Shown in pieces: positions 45,486-54,629 of a stretch of 64,000 nucleotides of DNA. The DNA is taken from the NCBI GenBank assembly GCA_045600225.1, contig JAZRXL010000028.1, forward strand, positions 1-64,000, given 5' to 3'. The stretch is from UBA1181 sp045600225 (GTDB taxonomy: Bacteria; Bacteroidota; Bacteroidia; Bacteroidales; Paludibacteraceae). The notes beneath the pieces were generated by a model. The model was not told the origin of the DNA. It made no database searches and saw nothing but the letters and a program-made list of their open reading frames with translations. Both the position numbers and the translations under genes were made by a program. The first letter of the stretch is position 1; every line of letters begins with the position of its first letter.

Positions 45486-45529
45486 ACCGCCCTCATTACC
45501 GATTTGTAATTTCTAATCACTATCTGTTT

Positions 45530-45561
45530 TTTGCCGTTTCAAAAAAAATCTCTTATCTTTG
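45530..45561 (+). promoter_or_regulatory. Orphan consensus promoter
   Basis: TTTG (45530-45533), exactly 20 nt, TATCTTTG (45554-45561). It is one of the best matches to the Bacteroidota consensus in the window, yet it points at no annotated gene. Confidence 0.55.
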
Positions 45562-45580
45562 AAAAATCATAACAAGGAGA

Positions 45581-45661
45581 ATGAAAAGGTATGTACAATG
45601 CGGCACAATTAAAACAAATAAGGGTGCCTGCTTTCGTCAGACACCCTTGTTCGTATGGTAA
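45581..45661 (+). CDS. Possible 26-residue micro-ORF or small RNA downstream of the orphan promoter
   Basis: An ATG frame of 26 codons plus TAA, preceded by AAGGAG at good Shine-Dalgarno spacing, which is rare in this genome. It starts about 19 nt after the -7 box. Its second half runs through the hairpin at 45620-45648 that terminates sulP on the other strand, so it may not be a true protein gene. A short RNA of about 80-95 nt ending at the hairpin is the alternative. No homology is recognised. Confidence 0.3.
   Translation: MKRYVQCGTIKTNKGACFRQTPLFVW
45620..45648 (-). terminator. Terminator of sulP (also hairpin on the plus strand)
   Basis: AAGGGTG-x-CTG pairs with CAG-x-CACCCTT. The odd pair is a G-U wobble on the minus strand and a C-A mismatch on the plus strand, so it is stronger for sulP. 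On the minus strand it is followed by ATTTGTTTT. Confidence 0.65.
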
Positions 45662-45669
45662 AATAAATA

Positions 45670-47373
45670 CTATTTAGTATATTCCGCTGCTTTTGCCAAG
45701 GCTTCGTTGATATTAGAACAGATGTTCTCTTTTCCAATAACAATATCCATCTTTGCCTTTAGCAAGGTTTGCTCTACATGCTTGTTGACACCAGATAGAA
45801 CAACTGTGATACCATCCTTCTTCGATTTAGCACATAGGGTCTCTAGGTTGTGAAGACCTGTTGAATCAATGAATGGAACCTTTCTCATTCGAATGACACG
45901 AACCTTCGGTGTCTCAGCTACGCTTTGCATAACCTCGTCGAATTTGTTTGCAACACCAAAGAAGTAAGGTCCATCGATCTCGTAAACCTCAACACCTTCT
46001 GGAATAGAAAGCTTCTCTTCGTGAAGTGTGACATCAAGATTGTCGCCTGGATCAATCTCGTCGTGGAATACACGGATAACAGATGCTTCGCTTGTTCTGC
46101 GTAGGAACAACACAACTGCAAGCAAAAGACCAATCTCAATGGCAATGGTTAGATCGAATACTACGGTTAGAATGAATGTAACCATCAATACTGAGAAGTC
46201 TGACTTTGGACTCTTCCACAAAGAAACGAATGTTCTCCATCCACTCATGTTATACGAGACGATGATAAGAACGGCTGCCAAACATGGCATAGGGATGTAT
46301 CCAACATATTTTCCTAAGAACAAAAGAACAAGTAGCAATACGAATGCGTGAACAACACCTGCAAATGGGGTTCTACCTCCATTGTTGATGTTGGTCATTG
46401 TACGGGCAATAGCACCTGTTGCAGGAATTCCGCCGAAGAAAGGAACTATGATGTTGGCAACACCTTGTCCGATCAACTCTGTATTGGAGTTGTGAGTGTC
46501 TCCGATAACACCATCGGCAACCATTGCGGATAGCAATGATTCGATAGCACCCAGCATGGCAATGGTAAATGCAGCAGGGAATAGGTTTTGAATAACACTT
46601 AAGAAACTTTGTCCCTCAGCAATTGCAATCTCAGGAACCTTAGGCGCAGGAACTCCTGTAGGTAGCTCGTATAGATCGCCGATAGTTTGAATGCTCTCGA
46701 TTCCGAAATAGTTCTTCAAGATAAGAACGCCGATAGTTGCAACAACAATGGCAACCAACGATCCAGGAATCTTCTTGGAAATTTTAGGAGTTAGGATGAT
46801 GATAGCCAAACTTACAAGGCCGACGATTAGAGCCCATGGGTTGATGTGGCTGAAGTTTTGGAAATAGCAGATCCATTTGTGAATAAAGTCGGCAGGAACT
46901 TTTTCAATGCCTAAGCCGAACAAATCGTTCATTTGCGTAGAGAAGATGGTTAGTGCGATACCTCCTGTGAAACCTACGATAACAGGGTAGGGAACAAATT
47001 TGATGACGCTACCCATTCTGGCTAATCCCATCACTACAAGTATGATACCTGCCATGACAGTGGCAATCATAAGGCCTGATAAACCATATTGTTGGATGAT
47101 TCCATAGATGATCACAATGAATGCACCTGTTGGTCCTCCGATCTGTACCTTAGAACCACCAAGAACGGAGATTAGGAAACCAGCGATGATGGCGGTTACC
47201 AAACCTTCTGTTGGTCCGACACCAGATGCAATACCGAATGCGATAGCTAACGGGATGGCTACGATACCTACAATGATTCCAGCCATGAAATCAGTAAAGA
47301 ATTTCTCCTTCGTGTATCCGTTGATACAAGAAAATAGCTTTGGAGAAAAGATGTTTGCTAATGAAGCTTTCAT
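45670..47373 (-). CDS. SulP-family anion transporter with STAS domain
   Basis: A 567-residue inner-membrane transporter of the SLC26/SulP family. It has about a dozen membrane segments (30-400), the family motif VGIVAIPLAIAFGIASGVGP near the N-terminus, then GGSKVQIGGPTGAFIVI. A C-terminal cytoplasmic STAS domain (~430-560) contains the phosphorylatable-type VPFIDSTGLHNLE. Members carry sulfate, bicarbonate or other anions; substrate cannot be set from sequence, and no sulfate-assimilation or carbonic-anhydrase gene is adjacent. The leader is ~85 nt from a -7 box at 47457-47464. Confidence 0.9.
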   Translation of the reverse strand: MKASLANIFSPKLFSCINGYTKEKFFTDFMAGIIVGIVAIPLAIAFGIASGVGPTEGLVTAIIAGFLISVLGGSKVQIGGPTGAFIVIIYGIIQQYGLSGLMIATVMAGIILVVMGLARMGSVIKFVPYPVIVGFTGGIALTIFSTQMNDLFGLGIEKVPADFIHKWICYFQNFSHINPWALIVGLVSLAIIILTPKISKKIPGSLVAIVVATIGVLILKNYFGIESIQTIGDLYELPTGVPAPKVPEIAIAEGQSFLSVIQNLFPAAFTIAMLGAIESLLSAMVADGVIGDTHNSNTELIGQGVANIIVPFFGGIPATGAIARTMTNINNGGRTPFAGVVHAFVLLLVLLFLGKYVGYIPMPCLAAVLIIVSYNMSGWRTFVSLWKSPKSDFSVLMVTFILTVVFDLTIAIEIGLLLAVVLFLRRTSEASVIRVFHDEIDPGDNLDVTLHEEKLSIPEGVEVYEIDGPYFFGVANKFDEVMQSVAETPKVRVIRMRKVPFIDSTGLHNLETLCAKSKKDGITVVLSGVNKHVEQTLLKAKMDIVIGKENICSNINEALAKAAEYTK

Positions 47374-47456
47374 AAAATTGTTAAAGATATTTTATTTAGA
47401 TATTTTTTGTTAATCGTTTGAGTCTCAGTAATAAAACAATCATTTAAAAAATGGTG

Positions 47457-47464
47457 CAAATTTA
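47457..47464 (-). promoter_or_regulatory. -7 box of the sulP promoter
   Basis: TAAATTTG on the minus strand, 83 nt before the ATG. Confidence 0.5.
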
Positions 47465-47535
47465 CGGCATTTCTTTCAAATGTACAATGATTTGAAAGTC
47501 TGCTTTTGAGAGGTATTGTTAAAAATAGCAAAATA

Positions 47536-47568
47536 AAAGTGCCACGGATGTGAAATCCATGGCACTTT
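47536..47568 (-). terminator. Terminator of the slyD-aroC unit
   Basis: A 14-bp stem with one wobble on the minus strand (AAAGTGCCATGGAT and ATCCGTGGCACTTT) and a 5-nt loop, followed by TATTTTG. Confidence 0.75.
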
Positions 47569-47590
47569 GTCTATTTGGTGTGCTTTTTTA

Positions 47591-48664
47591 CTATATGTTA
47601 TTGCTCTTTTTGGTCAAGTAAGCATCAGCAATAGTTAGAGCAGCCATTGCTTCTACGATAGGCACTGCTCTTGGAAGAACACAAGGGTCGTGTCTTCCTC
47701 TTGCCTTGTAGGTCACCTCTTCTCCTTTTGAGTTTACACTAGATTGATCTTTCAATAGGGTAGGGACAGCTTTAAAGACTACTCTGAAATAGATGTCCTC
47801 GCCATTAGAAACGCCACCTTGAATTCCTCCAGAATAGTTGGTCTTTGTTCTGATAACTCCATCTTTGTTGATGAAGATATCGTTGATTTCAGAACCTTTT
47901 TTGTCAACGCCACCAAATCCGCTACCATACTCAAAACCTTTTGCTGCATTGATGGATAGCATAGATTGAGCTAATTTAGCATGGAGTTTGTCAAATTGAG
48001 GTTCTCCCAAACCAGTCGGACAATTTTTTATCACACAAGAGATGATACCACCAATGGTGTCTCCGTCTGTCTTTGTTTGAAGGATTAACTCCTCCATCTC
48101 TTTTGCTATAGATTGGTCGGGACAACGTACGGGATTATCATCCACTGTTGTTAAATCAAGTTCGTAATACTCTTTTGATGTTTTGATAGGACCCACTTGA
48201 GAAGTGTAGGCTGTGATCTCGATGTTTAGCTTCGCCAAAAGTAGTTTTGCAAATGCTCCGCCAGCAACCTGAGCGATTGTTGTGCGGGCAGAGGCGCGGC
48301 CGCCACCGGTATAGTCACGAATGCCATATTTCTCTGTGTAGGTGAAATCGGCGTGAGAAGGTCTGAAAAGATCTTTCAGTTCGGAATAGTCCGAGGAGTG
48401 TTGGTTCTCATTGCGAACAATGAAAGCAATAGGAGCTCCTGTTGATTTTCCTTCGAAAGTTCCCGATAATATTTCTACCGCATCCTTCTCTTGTCTTGAT
48501 GTGGTAAGCTTTGATTGTCCAGGTCTTCTCCTGTTGAGTTCGTTTTGAATGAACTGGATGTCGATATCAATACCTGCAGGGAATCCGTCAAGTACGCCTC
48601 CGATTGCAGGACCGTGCGATTCTCCAAAAGTGGTCAGTCGTAATATATTGCCAAATGAATTCAT
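47591..48664 (-). CDS. aroC: Chorismate synthase
   Basis: Makes chorismate from EPSP with reduced FMN, the final common step to aromatic amino acids. The 357 residues include the three family signatures: GESHGPAIGGVLDGFPAG near the N-terminus, GGGRASARTTIAQVAGGAFAK in the middle, and RGRHDPCVLPRAVPIVEAM near the end. It lies 12 bp downstream of slyD and is probably co-transcribed with it. aroE is elsewhere in the window, so the shikimate genes are scattered. Confidence 0.96.
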   Translation of the reverse strand: MNSFGNILRLTTFGESHGPAIGGVLDGFPAGIDIDIQFIQNELNRRRPGQSKLTTSRQEKDAVEILSGTFEGKSTGAPIAFIVRNENQHSSDYSELKDLFRPSHADFTYTEKYGIRDYTGGGRASARTTIAQVAGGAFAKLLLAKLNIEITAYTSQVGPIKTSKEYYELDLTTVDDNPVRCPDQSIAKEMEELILQTKTDGDTIGGIISCVIKNCPTGLGEPQFDKLHAKLAQSMLSINAAKGFEYGSGFGGVDKKGSEINDIFINKDGVIRTKTNYSGGIQGGVSNGEDIYFRVVFKAVPTLLKDQSSVNSKGEEVTYKARGRHDPCVLPRAVPIVEAMAALTIADAYLTKKSNNI

Positions 48665-48676
48665 ATGGAAGGAATC

Positions 48677-49273
48677 TTAGTTACAACAATTTCCACAACC
48701 TTGTTCTCCGCATCCTCCTTCGCAACCGCCACCACAGTTGCTGTCGCAGTCGCCACAACCGCCACCGCATCCGCCGCATTTATGAGGGTGTGTTGCAACG
48801 GCGATCTCTTCTTCTGTTGCATCTCTTACTTCAAGCACCTTTCCTCTGAAGTTAAGGTCTTCTCCTGCAAGAGGGTGGTTGAAATCCATCTTTATCTTGT
48901 CCTTCTTGATCTCAAGAACGATGCCATTCATTCTGTTTCCTTCTGTATCCATCATCGGAACGATGTTGCCCTCTTTTATGTATTCGTCATCAAACTTTCC
49001 ATCTACCATAAAAATAGATTTGTCTAGTTCTATAACTCTACCTTCTTCATATTCACCGTAGGCGTCTTCCATTGCTATTGTAAAGTCGAAGATGTCTCCA
49101 ACTTTTAATCCGCGAAGATTCTCCTCGAATTTCTCTAACATCATTCCCAATCCACAAGTGAATCTCAATGGCGCTGTCTCTGGAGCTTGCTCCCACAATT
49201 CAAGTTTTTCCTCTTCGTCTCTGATGAATAGATCATAAGAAACGGCTACGAATTTTTTATCTTCAATAATCAT
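48677..49273 (-). CDS. slyD: FKBP-type peptidyl-prolyl isomerase SlyD with Cys-rich metal-binding tail
   Basis: A cytoplasmic proline isomerase/chaperone. Residues 1-~155 are an FKBP domain with a SlyD insert-in-flap region (VSYDLFIRDEE...; LGMMLEKFEENLRGLKVGD; MNGIVLEIKKDKIKMDFNHPLAG). The last 37 residues (162-198) are a striking tail of Cys and Gly: ten Cys in CGGC, CGDC, CEGGC and a final GNCCN, with only two His. E. coli SlyD has a His-rich nickel-binding tail; here Cys dominates, suggesting binding of Zn, Cu or another thiophilic metal. It heads the unit with aroC. Confidence 0.9.
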   Translation of the reverse strand: MIIEDKKFVAVSYDLFIRDEEEKLELWEQAPETAPLRFTCGLGMMLEKFEENLRGLKVGDIFDFTIAMEDAYGEYEEGRVIELDKSIFMVDGKFDDEYIKEGNIVPMMDTEGNRMNGIVLEIKKDKIKMDFNHPLAGEDLNFRGKVLEVRDATEEEIAVATHPHKCGGCGGGCGDCDSNCGGGCEGGCGEQGCGNCCN

Positions 49274-49300
49274 ATCCTAAAATTTAATTGTATTCTTTTG

Positions 49301-49308
49301 CAAAGATA
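49301..49308 (-). promoter_or_regulatory. -7 box of the slyD-aroC promoter
   Basis: TATCTTTG on the minus strand, 27 nt before the ATG. Confidence 0.6.
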
Positions 49309-49375
49309 AGAATATTTGATGGATTTTTTCAAATGTTTTTTCTTCCGTTAATTGGTTGGGTAGTAGATTTTTTAG

Positions 49376-49383
49376 TACATTTG
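49376..49383 (+). promoter_or_regulatory. -7 box of the rhamnogalacturonan lyase gene
   Basis: TACATTTG with TTGG elements about 20 nt upstream. The leader is ~90 nt. Confidence 0.5.
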
Positions 49384-49476
49384 CCACCGTCGTTAGACCG
49401 TGAAAGAAATCATTGTTGCAAAATATCATGAGAGAACATTTTTGAGTAGAAACCATAAAATAAGATAAGAATTAGT

Positions 49477-52221
49477 ATGAAAAATTATGTTGCATCTTTT
49501 TTGATGTGCTTTGCCTTTTTGCTTGTTGGACTTTCCAATACGGAAGCGGCAAGTAAATCTAGAGGTCTTTGGGCGAGTAAGTCTGCTAATGGACAGAATG
49601 TTTTCGTGAGTTGGCGTATGAGAAGTACGGATGCCCCTAAATCAACTACTTACAAGTTGTATGCGGATGGAAATTTGGTTGGAACCATGAATGATAAGAC
49701 CAATATCTCACTTCCATCTAATTATGCTAATTCAACCTTTTCGTTAGAGGTTTTGAATTCGAATGGAGAGGTGATTGATAGTCAGTCTGGCATTAAATGT
49801 ACAGCAACGGATTACTATCCAATTGCATTGCAGCATCCAGGAACTTATAATTTAAATGGAACACAGGTGACCTATGCTCCTTATGATTGTTCTGCATACG
49901 ATATGGATGGAGATGGAGAACAAGAAATCATTATGTGCTGGTCTGCAGGAGAGGGTGCAACTGCGGCTCCTACTGCACCTCCAATCTTAGATTGTATAAA
50001 GTTGGATGGAACTCGCCTTTGGAGAATAAACATCGGACCGAATGTGATGTCGGGTTGCCGTTTTGTTTTCCTATGCTATGATTTTGATGGAGACGGTTAT
50101 GGAGAGGTTATCGTAAAGACTGCTCAAGGTGCAAAAGATGCTACAGGCAACTTCCTTTCTAAGGGTGCTGCAGCTGGTGCTAACCACTATGCCTCTTCGG
50201 TTAACTCGTCGGGTGTGATTACAAGTGCAGGCAAAGAATGGCTTACTTGCTTTGATGGACGAACAGGAAAAGAGTTGGCTACTATCGATTATTGGCCATA
50301 TTTCAATATCCAAAATGATTGGGATGACCGTCGAGACAGATCGGATGACGCAACTTACGGTCACAGAGGAAACTGGATGAAGGGTTGTGTGGCATTCTTG
50401 AATGTGAATGGAAAGCCAAAACCATGCTTTGTAACTACCAGAGGTATCTACACCTATTCTTATGCAGCTGCATATACTTGGGATGGAAAGAGTTTGACTA
50501 ACTTGTGGAAACATACATCAGATAGGGCAGGACAGGGAATCTATGGACAAGGTGCTCATAGTATAACTTGTGGCGATGTAGATGGTGATGGATTTGATGA
50601 AATCATTGTTGGTGCTGCGTGTCTTGACCACGATGGAAGCGTTCTATGGCGTACAGGCTTGGGTCATGGAGATGCCACTCACTTGGGTGAGTTTGATCCA
50701 AGTAATCCAGGTTTGGAATATTTTTTGATTACAGAAGAATCGAGTGCGGCTTATGACTGTGCACTGTTGGATGCAAAGACAGGTAAGGTTCTGTTAAAGA
50801 AAGATCAATCGGGAGGAGATACGGGTCGTGGACTTATCTTGGATTGTGATGGACGCTACGATGGTGCCGAGATAATGGAATGGTCGTTCAATGATCTGTT
50901 TACTTGCAAAGGAAAATCCATAGGCCCTTGGCATGTGGGTTCAACTAACAGTAGCTCTATTAATTTCAGAATTTTCTGGGATGGGGATTTGTTAGAGGAA
51001 TATACGGACCGTGGACATGTGGATAAATGGAATAGTTCTATCAACAGCTGGGAGCGTATGTATACTTATGGATACAACATAACCATTAACGGAGTGAAAC
51101 TTCAATGGGGCGCTAATACAAACAATGCTACGAAGTATAATCCATGCTTGCAAGCAGACCTTATTGGAGACTGGCGTGAAGAGTCCATCTTCTGGACTGT
51201 TGCCAATGGAACCTATTATTTGACCATCTATCCAACTACGATACCAAGTGATTATAAGTTGCCTTGGTTGAGAGATGATCATGTGTATGATATGGCTGTG
51301 GCTTGGCAAAACTGTGGTTACAACCAACCGCCTCACTTAGGATATAGTCCTGTTGAGTATTATAAGCAATTGGCTGCACAGAATGAACCTGCAACATTGA
51401 CAAAACATGGTGCTGGTCCAAGTGCCCAAACAGTTAAGGAGGGTGACGCGATTGTCGATTTCTCATATTCTTGGACAAATGCAGCATCCGTTACTGTAAC
51501 AGGACTTCCTGAAGGGGTGAAATACACAATTGATACAAATGCCAAAACCGTTTATATCTCAGGAACAGTTTCGGATAAGCCAGGAAAGTATTCTTTTGAT
51601 GTAGCTACGGTGGGTAATGATGAGAATGCTCATAAATCAGGACAGATTGTGGTGCTTGCAAACCAACCAGCATCATTTGATTATGATGAATCCAAGATGC
51701 ATCAGACAATCTATTTGGATAGTGTAATGCCGGAATTACAATTCGCATGGGAAGGTGCAGAAACTGTTGTGCTAGAAGGTGATTTGCCTGAAGGCGTTGA
51801 GTATAAAGTGGATAAACAGGCAAAGACTGTTGTCCTTTATGGCACTCCTATGAAAGAGGGTGATTATAAGTACTGCCTTCTTACCCAGGGAGGAAATCCA
51901 GATGCAACGGTTTGTGGCTCGTTCTCTGTGGAGATGGCTGAAGAGACATCCCTAGGAAATGTAATCTCTCGACCTTATGTTTGCATTATTCCGAATCCAA
52001 TGACGGAAAATGCGGAAATTTATGTTGGAGGAGAGCCTGGAACGTTTGTAAATTGGAGTGTCTCTACTTTGTCTGGAGTGGTTTGTCAGGAAGGTATAGA
52101 TGTGATTAATGCGAGAGGAACCTCCATTTCGATTCAACGAGAATCAATGGTGTCTGGTATTTATCTTGTAAAACTTGAGATGAATGGTGAACCATGGTAT
52201 TTGAAACTGATAGTGAAATAA
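49477..52221 (+). CDS. Secreted rhamnogalacturonan endolyase (PL11-like) with T9SS sorting domain
   Basis: Cleaves the rhamnose-galacturonate backbone of pectin RG-I by beta-elimination. The 914 residues comprise a signal peptide (1-24), an N-terminal fibronectin-like strand region (RGLWASKSANGQNVFVSWRM), and an eight-bladed beta-propeller (~110-630) with calcium-binding D-x-DGDG loops (YDMDGDGEQEIIMCW; YDFDGDGYGEVIVKT; GDVDGDGFDEIIVG). This is the PL11/YesW arrangement. Two Ig-like repeats follow (~640-830). The last ~80 residues are a type A T9SS sorting domain (IIPNPMTENAEIYV...VSGIYLVKLEMNG). No SusC/SusD pair is beside it. Confidence 0.88.
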   Translation: MKNYVASFLMCFAFLLVGLSNTEAASKSRGLWASKSANGQNVFVSWRMRSTDAPKSTTYKLYADGNLVGTMNDKTNISLPSNYANSTFSLEVLNSNGEVIDSQSGIKCTATDYYPIALQHPGTYNLNGTQVTYAPYDCSAYDMDGDGEQEIIMCWSAGEGATAAPTAPPILDCIKLDGTRLWRINIGPNVMSGCRFVFLCYDFDGDGYGEVIVKTAQGAKDATGNFLSKGAAAGANHYASSVNSSGVITSAGKEWLTCFDGRTGKELATIDYWPYFNIQNDWDDRRDRSDDATYGHRGNWMKGCVAFLNVNGKPKPCFVTTRGIYTYSYAAAYTWDGKSLTNLWKHTSDRAGQGIYGQGAHSITCGDVDGDGFDEIIVGAACLDHDGSVLWRTGLGHGDATHLGEFDPSNPGLEYFLITEESSAAYDCALLDAKTGKVLLKKDQSGGDTGRGLILDCDGRYDGAEIMEWSFNDLFTCKGKSIGPWHVGSTNSSSINFRIFWDGDLLEEYTDRGHVDKWNSSINSWERMYTYGYNITINGVKLQWGANTNNATKYNPCLQADLIGDWREESIFWTVANGTYYLTIYPTTIPSDYKLPWLRDDHVYDMAVAWQNCGYNQPPHLGYSPVEYYKQLAAQNEPATLTKHGAGPSAQTVKEGDAIVDFSYSWTNAASVTVTGLPEGVKYTIDTNAKTVYISGTVSDKPGKYSFDVATVGNDENAHKSGQIVVLANQPASFDYDESKMHQTIYLDSVMPELQFAWEGAETVVLEGDLPEGVEYKVDKQAKTVVLYGTPMKEGDYKYCLLTQGGNPDATVCGSFSVEMAEETSLGNVISRPYVCIIPNPMTENAEIYVGGEPGTFVNWSVSTLSGVVCQEGIDVINARGTSISIQRESMVSGIYLVKLEMNGEPWYLKLIVK

Positions 52222-52240
52222 TGTTTTGAAGAAATATTTG

Positions 52241-52277
52241 AAGAAGGATGCTCAAACAAAGGGCATCCTTCTTTTTG
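52241..52277 (+). terminator. Terminator after the PL11 gene
   Basis: A perfect 11-bp stem (AAGAAGGATGC at 52241-52251 and GCATCCTTCTT at 52263-52273) followed by TTTG. Confidence 0.8.
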
Positions 52278-52291
52278 TCAGTATATTTTTT

Positions 52292-52299
52292 TACTTTTG
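52292..52299 (+). promoter_or_regulatory. -7 box of the PL14-like gene
   Basis: TACTTTTG fits TAnnTTTG, 33 nt before the ATG, so this gene is transcribed apart from the PL11 gene. Confidence 0.5.
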
Positions 52300-52332
52300 T
52301 CGAAATGGTGTCCAATTTACTAAGGTTTTAAT

Positions 52333-54525
52333 ATGAAAAGATTTTTGGCAATACTATATTGTGTCTCTTGTGCCTTGTTGACAAGAGCAGAGATGATATC
52401 GTCTACAAATTTCGAAAATTTTATACAGGGAATGCCTTTGTCTAGAACTTCTCTTCAATCGAATGGTTTTCAAACGGGAGAGTGGGATAATTCTTTGGCA
52501 ACGAGAACTTTGATAGACACAACTCAGTCGAAGTCGGGACTTCAATCTGTTAGAATAACATATCCGAAGAATGAGTATGGTCCGGAAGGAACAGGCTGTC
52601 AGGTTCAGTTAAAATTTGAAAGTAGAAATGAAGCGTATGCTTCCTATTGCCTTCGCTTTTCCGAGAATTTTTCGTGGGGAACCACTAGTTATGGGGGAAA
52701 ACTACCAGGGTTGAGTGGCGGAAAAAGTTGTTCGGGTGGCGATAACTGTGATGGTACAAATGGATTTTCTGCTCGTTTGATGTGGAGAACGGGAGGTAAA
52801 GCTGTTTTGTATCTCTATCACATGGATAAACCAGATAAATACGGGGAGGACCATGATCTTGTTTACCCCAATGGTAATCCGGTTGTTTTTGAAAGAGGCA
52901 AATGGTATCATGTGGCAGAAAGAGTGAAAATAAACAAAGATGGATCAACCTATGATGGAGAAGTGGAGGTGTGGATCGATGGACATCAGGTGCTTCTTCG
53001 AAAAGGATTGCGATTCACTTCAAATGGAGATAAGGTGGATGATCTGTATATCTCTACATTCCATGGAGGGGCAGATGAGACATGGTGTCCGACGGATACT
53101 TGTTATACATGGATTGATGATATTAGAATAGGAACGACTTATGAGGATGTAGCGTATCAGGATTGTAGAAAACCGGATTTGGGCAATGATCAAACATTGT
53201 GTACGGGTGCAAAATCGTATAGCTTTACTTCTGATTCCACTTCTAAAAACGTAAACTATCAATGGTTGCATAACGGGAAGGTTATTTCAAAGGAGTCAGC
53301 CATTAGTGTTTGGGACGAGGGTATTTACACCTTGATTGTGGATAGCGCATGGTGTAGTGGAAGAGATACGGTACGACTTTTGTCCTCTTTGCCTGTCGAT
53401 TTGGGCGGAGACAAACATATTTGTCAATCATCATTCTTAGAATTGTCGTCGGGATTAGATGAGAATCCAGTGTTTGATTTCGAATGGAAAAAAGATGGAA
53501 TGAAATTGAATGAAAATGGTGCTTCTATAAAAGTGAAAGATGCAGGCATGTACACGCTTTCTGTCTCTACTCAAAGATGTGCGACAGTGGTGGATAGTGT
53601 GAATGTGACATCCGGTTTGTTGCCCGTGTTGGATGTGGAGGGCGAGGAGAACGATTTGGTAACTCTTAGGGTTGAGGCTTCGGGTGATTTTGCGTGGTAT
53701 GAAGATCCTTCCCTTCAAAAGATGGTAGAAGCAGGATCTATATGTAATGCTCTTATCCCACATGAGTCTACTTATGTTTATGTGAAAGATGTCTCTTCGT
53801 TTTCGGGTCATGTCGGCAAAAGAAACTTGACTGCGAATGCTTGGACTCGCACGGACTTCTCGGAATGGATGGTTTTTACAGTGAAAAGAGAGTTGACAAT
53901 AGATTCATTGTCGATATATCCGACCAAAGATCTAACGGCAGTGATACGCATTTTAGATAATCAGACCGGAGAGGTTGTTTCGACACAGACTTTTGAGAAC
54001 TTGTCTCCTGGAGAGAATCGATTGTTTATAAATGTTACGTTGTCTCCTGGAAAATATCGAATGGATGCACAAGGAACAACAGGAGCCCTGTATCACTCTC
54101 ATACAGATGCAGATATCGCTTTCCCTTATGAAGTGGAAGGTGTTATTTCCATAGATGGTGCAAATTTGGCATGGATAAACAACAAGCCTTGGTATCTCTA
54201 TTTCTACAACTGGAAAATTTCGGTGGGAAATACTTGTGCAGCAACCCCTGTTATGTTAAAGCCAATTGAGAAGAGTGAGTTTTTTGAAACTAAAGTTGAT
54301 CGAGTAAGTATCTATCCTAAATATACGGATGGGGATTTGCATATAGAAGGATTGTGCGGAAAATCACAGATCACAATTATTGCTCCGAGTGGGTATAAGG
54401 TGTTGTCTCGACGAATGAAACAATCCAATGCGTATTTTTATGTTTCAGAGTGGAAGTCTGGAACTTATATGATCTTGATAGAGGATGAGAAAGGAGTCTA
54501 TTCTTCTCAATTTATAAAATTTTAA
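52333..54525 (+). CDS. Secreted polysaccharide lyase-like protein (PL14-type fold) with Ig-like repeats and T9SS domain
   Basis: A 730-residue secreted enzyme candidate. After a signal peptide (1-19), residues ~25-275 resemble the jelly-roll polysaccharide-lyase 14-type domain, with GGKLPGLSGG, FSARLMWRTGGKAVLYLY and a terminal TWIDDIRIG. Family members cut alginate, glucuronan or related acidic glycans; the substrate here is unknown. Two Ig/PKD-like repeats follow (~280-430; LGNDQTLCTG, LGGDKHICQ). An unassigned beta region comes next, then a type A T9SS sorting domain (~650-730) in which the usual YPNP reads IYPK. It lies directly after the RG-I lyase gene, suggesting plant cell-wall use. 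Confidence 0.72.
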   Translation: MKRFLAILYCVSCALLTRAEMISSTNFENFIQGMPLSRTSLQSNGFQTGEWDNSLATRTLIDTTQSKSGLQSVRITYPKNEYGPEGTGCQVQLKFESRNEAYASYCLRFSENFSWGTTSYGGKLPGLSGGKSCSGGDNCDGTNGFSARLMWRTGGKAVLYLYHMDKPDKYGEDHDLVYPNGNPVVFERGKWYHVAERVKINKDGSTYDGEVEVWIDGHQVLLRKGLRFTSNGDKVDDLYISTFHGGADETWCPTDTCYTWIDDIRIGTTYEDVAYQDCRKPDLGNDQTLCTGAKSYSFTSDSTSKNVNYQWLHNGKVISKESAISVWDEGIYTLIVDSAWCSGRDTVRLLSSLPVDLGGDKHICQSSFLELSSGLDENPVFDFEWKKDGMKLNENGASIKVKDAGMYTLSVSTQRCATVVDSVNVTSGLLPVLDVEGEENDLVTLRVEASGDFAWYEDPSLQKMVEAGSICNALIPHESTYVYVKDVSSFSGHVGKRNLTANAWTRTDFSEWMVFTVKRELTIDSLSIYPTKDLTAVIRILDNQTGEVVSTQTFENLSPGENRLFINVTLSPGKYRMDAQGTTGALYHSHTDADIAFPYEVEGVISIDGANLAWINNKPWYLYFYNWKISVGNTCAATPVMLKPIEKSEFFETKVDRVSIYPKYTDGDLHIEGLCGKSQITIIAPSGYKVLSRRMKQSNAYFYVSEWKSGTYMILIEDEKGVYSSQFIKF

Positions 54526-54629
54526 GTCGTGAAAATTAAGTTTTTTTTAGGATTGAATGGATTTGTGCTAATTATTGTATATCTTAGCAGACGAATTTTT
54601 AAACGGGAGTTTATTTAAATTTTTATAAT

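Larger units (their letters stand above)
45275..45669. other. Intergenic region between fabF and sulP with repeats and an orphan promoter
   Basis: 395 bp between convergent units. In order: an imperfect hairpin (arms ATAGTTTT and AAAACTAT, 45331-45363), the fabF terminator, a GC-richer repeat block, a consensus promoter pointing right, a 26-codon frame and the sulP terminator. The repeat block and the orphan promoter are listed separately. Confidence 0.6.
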
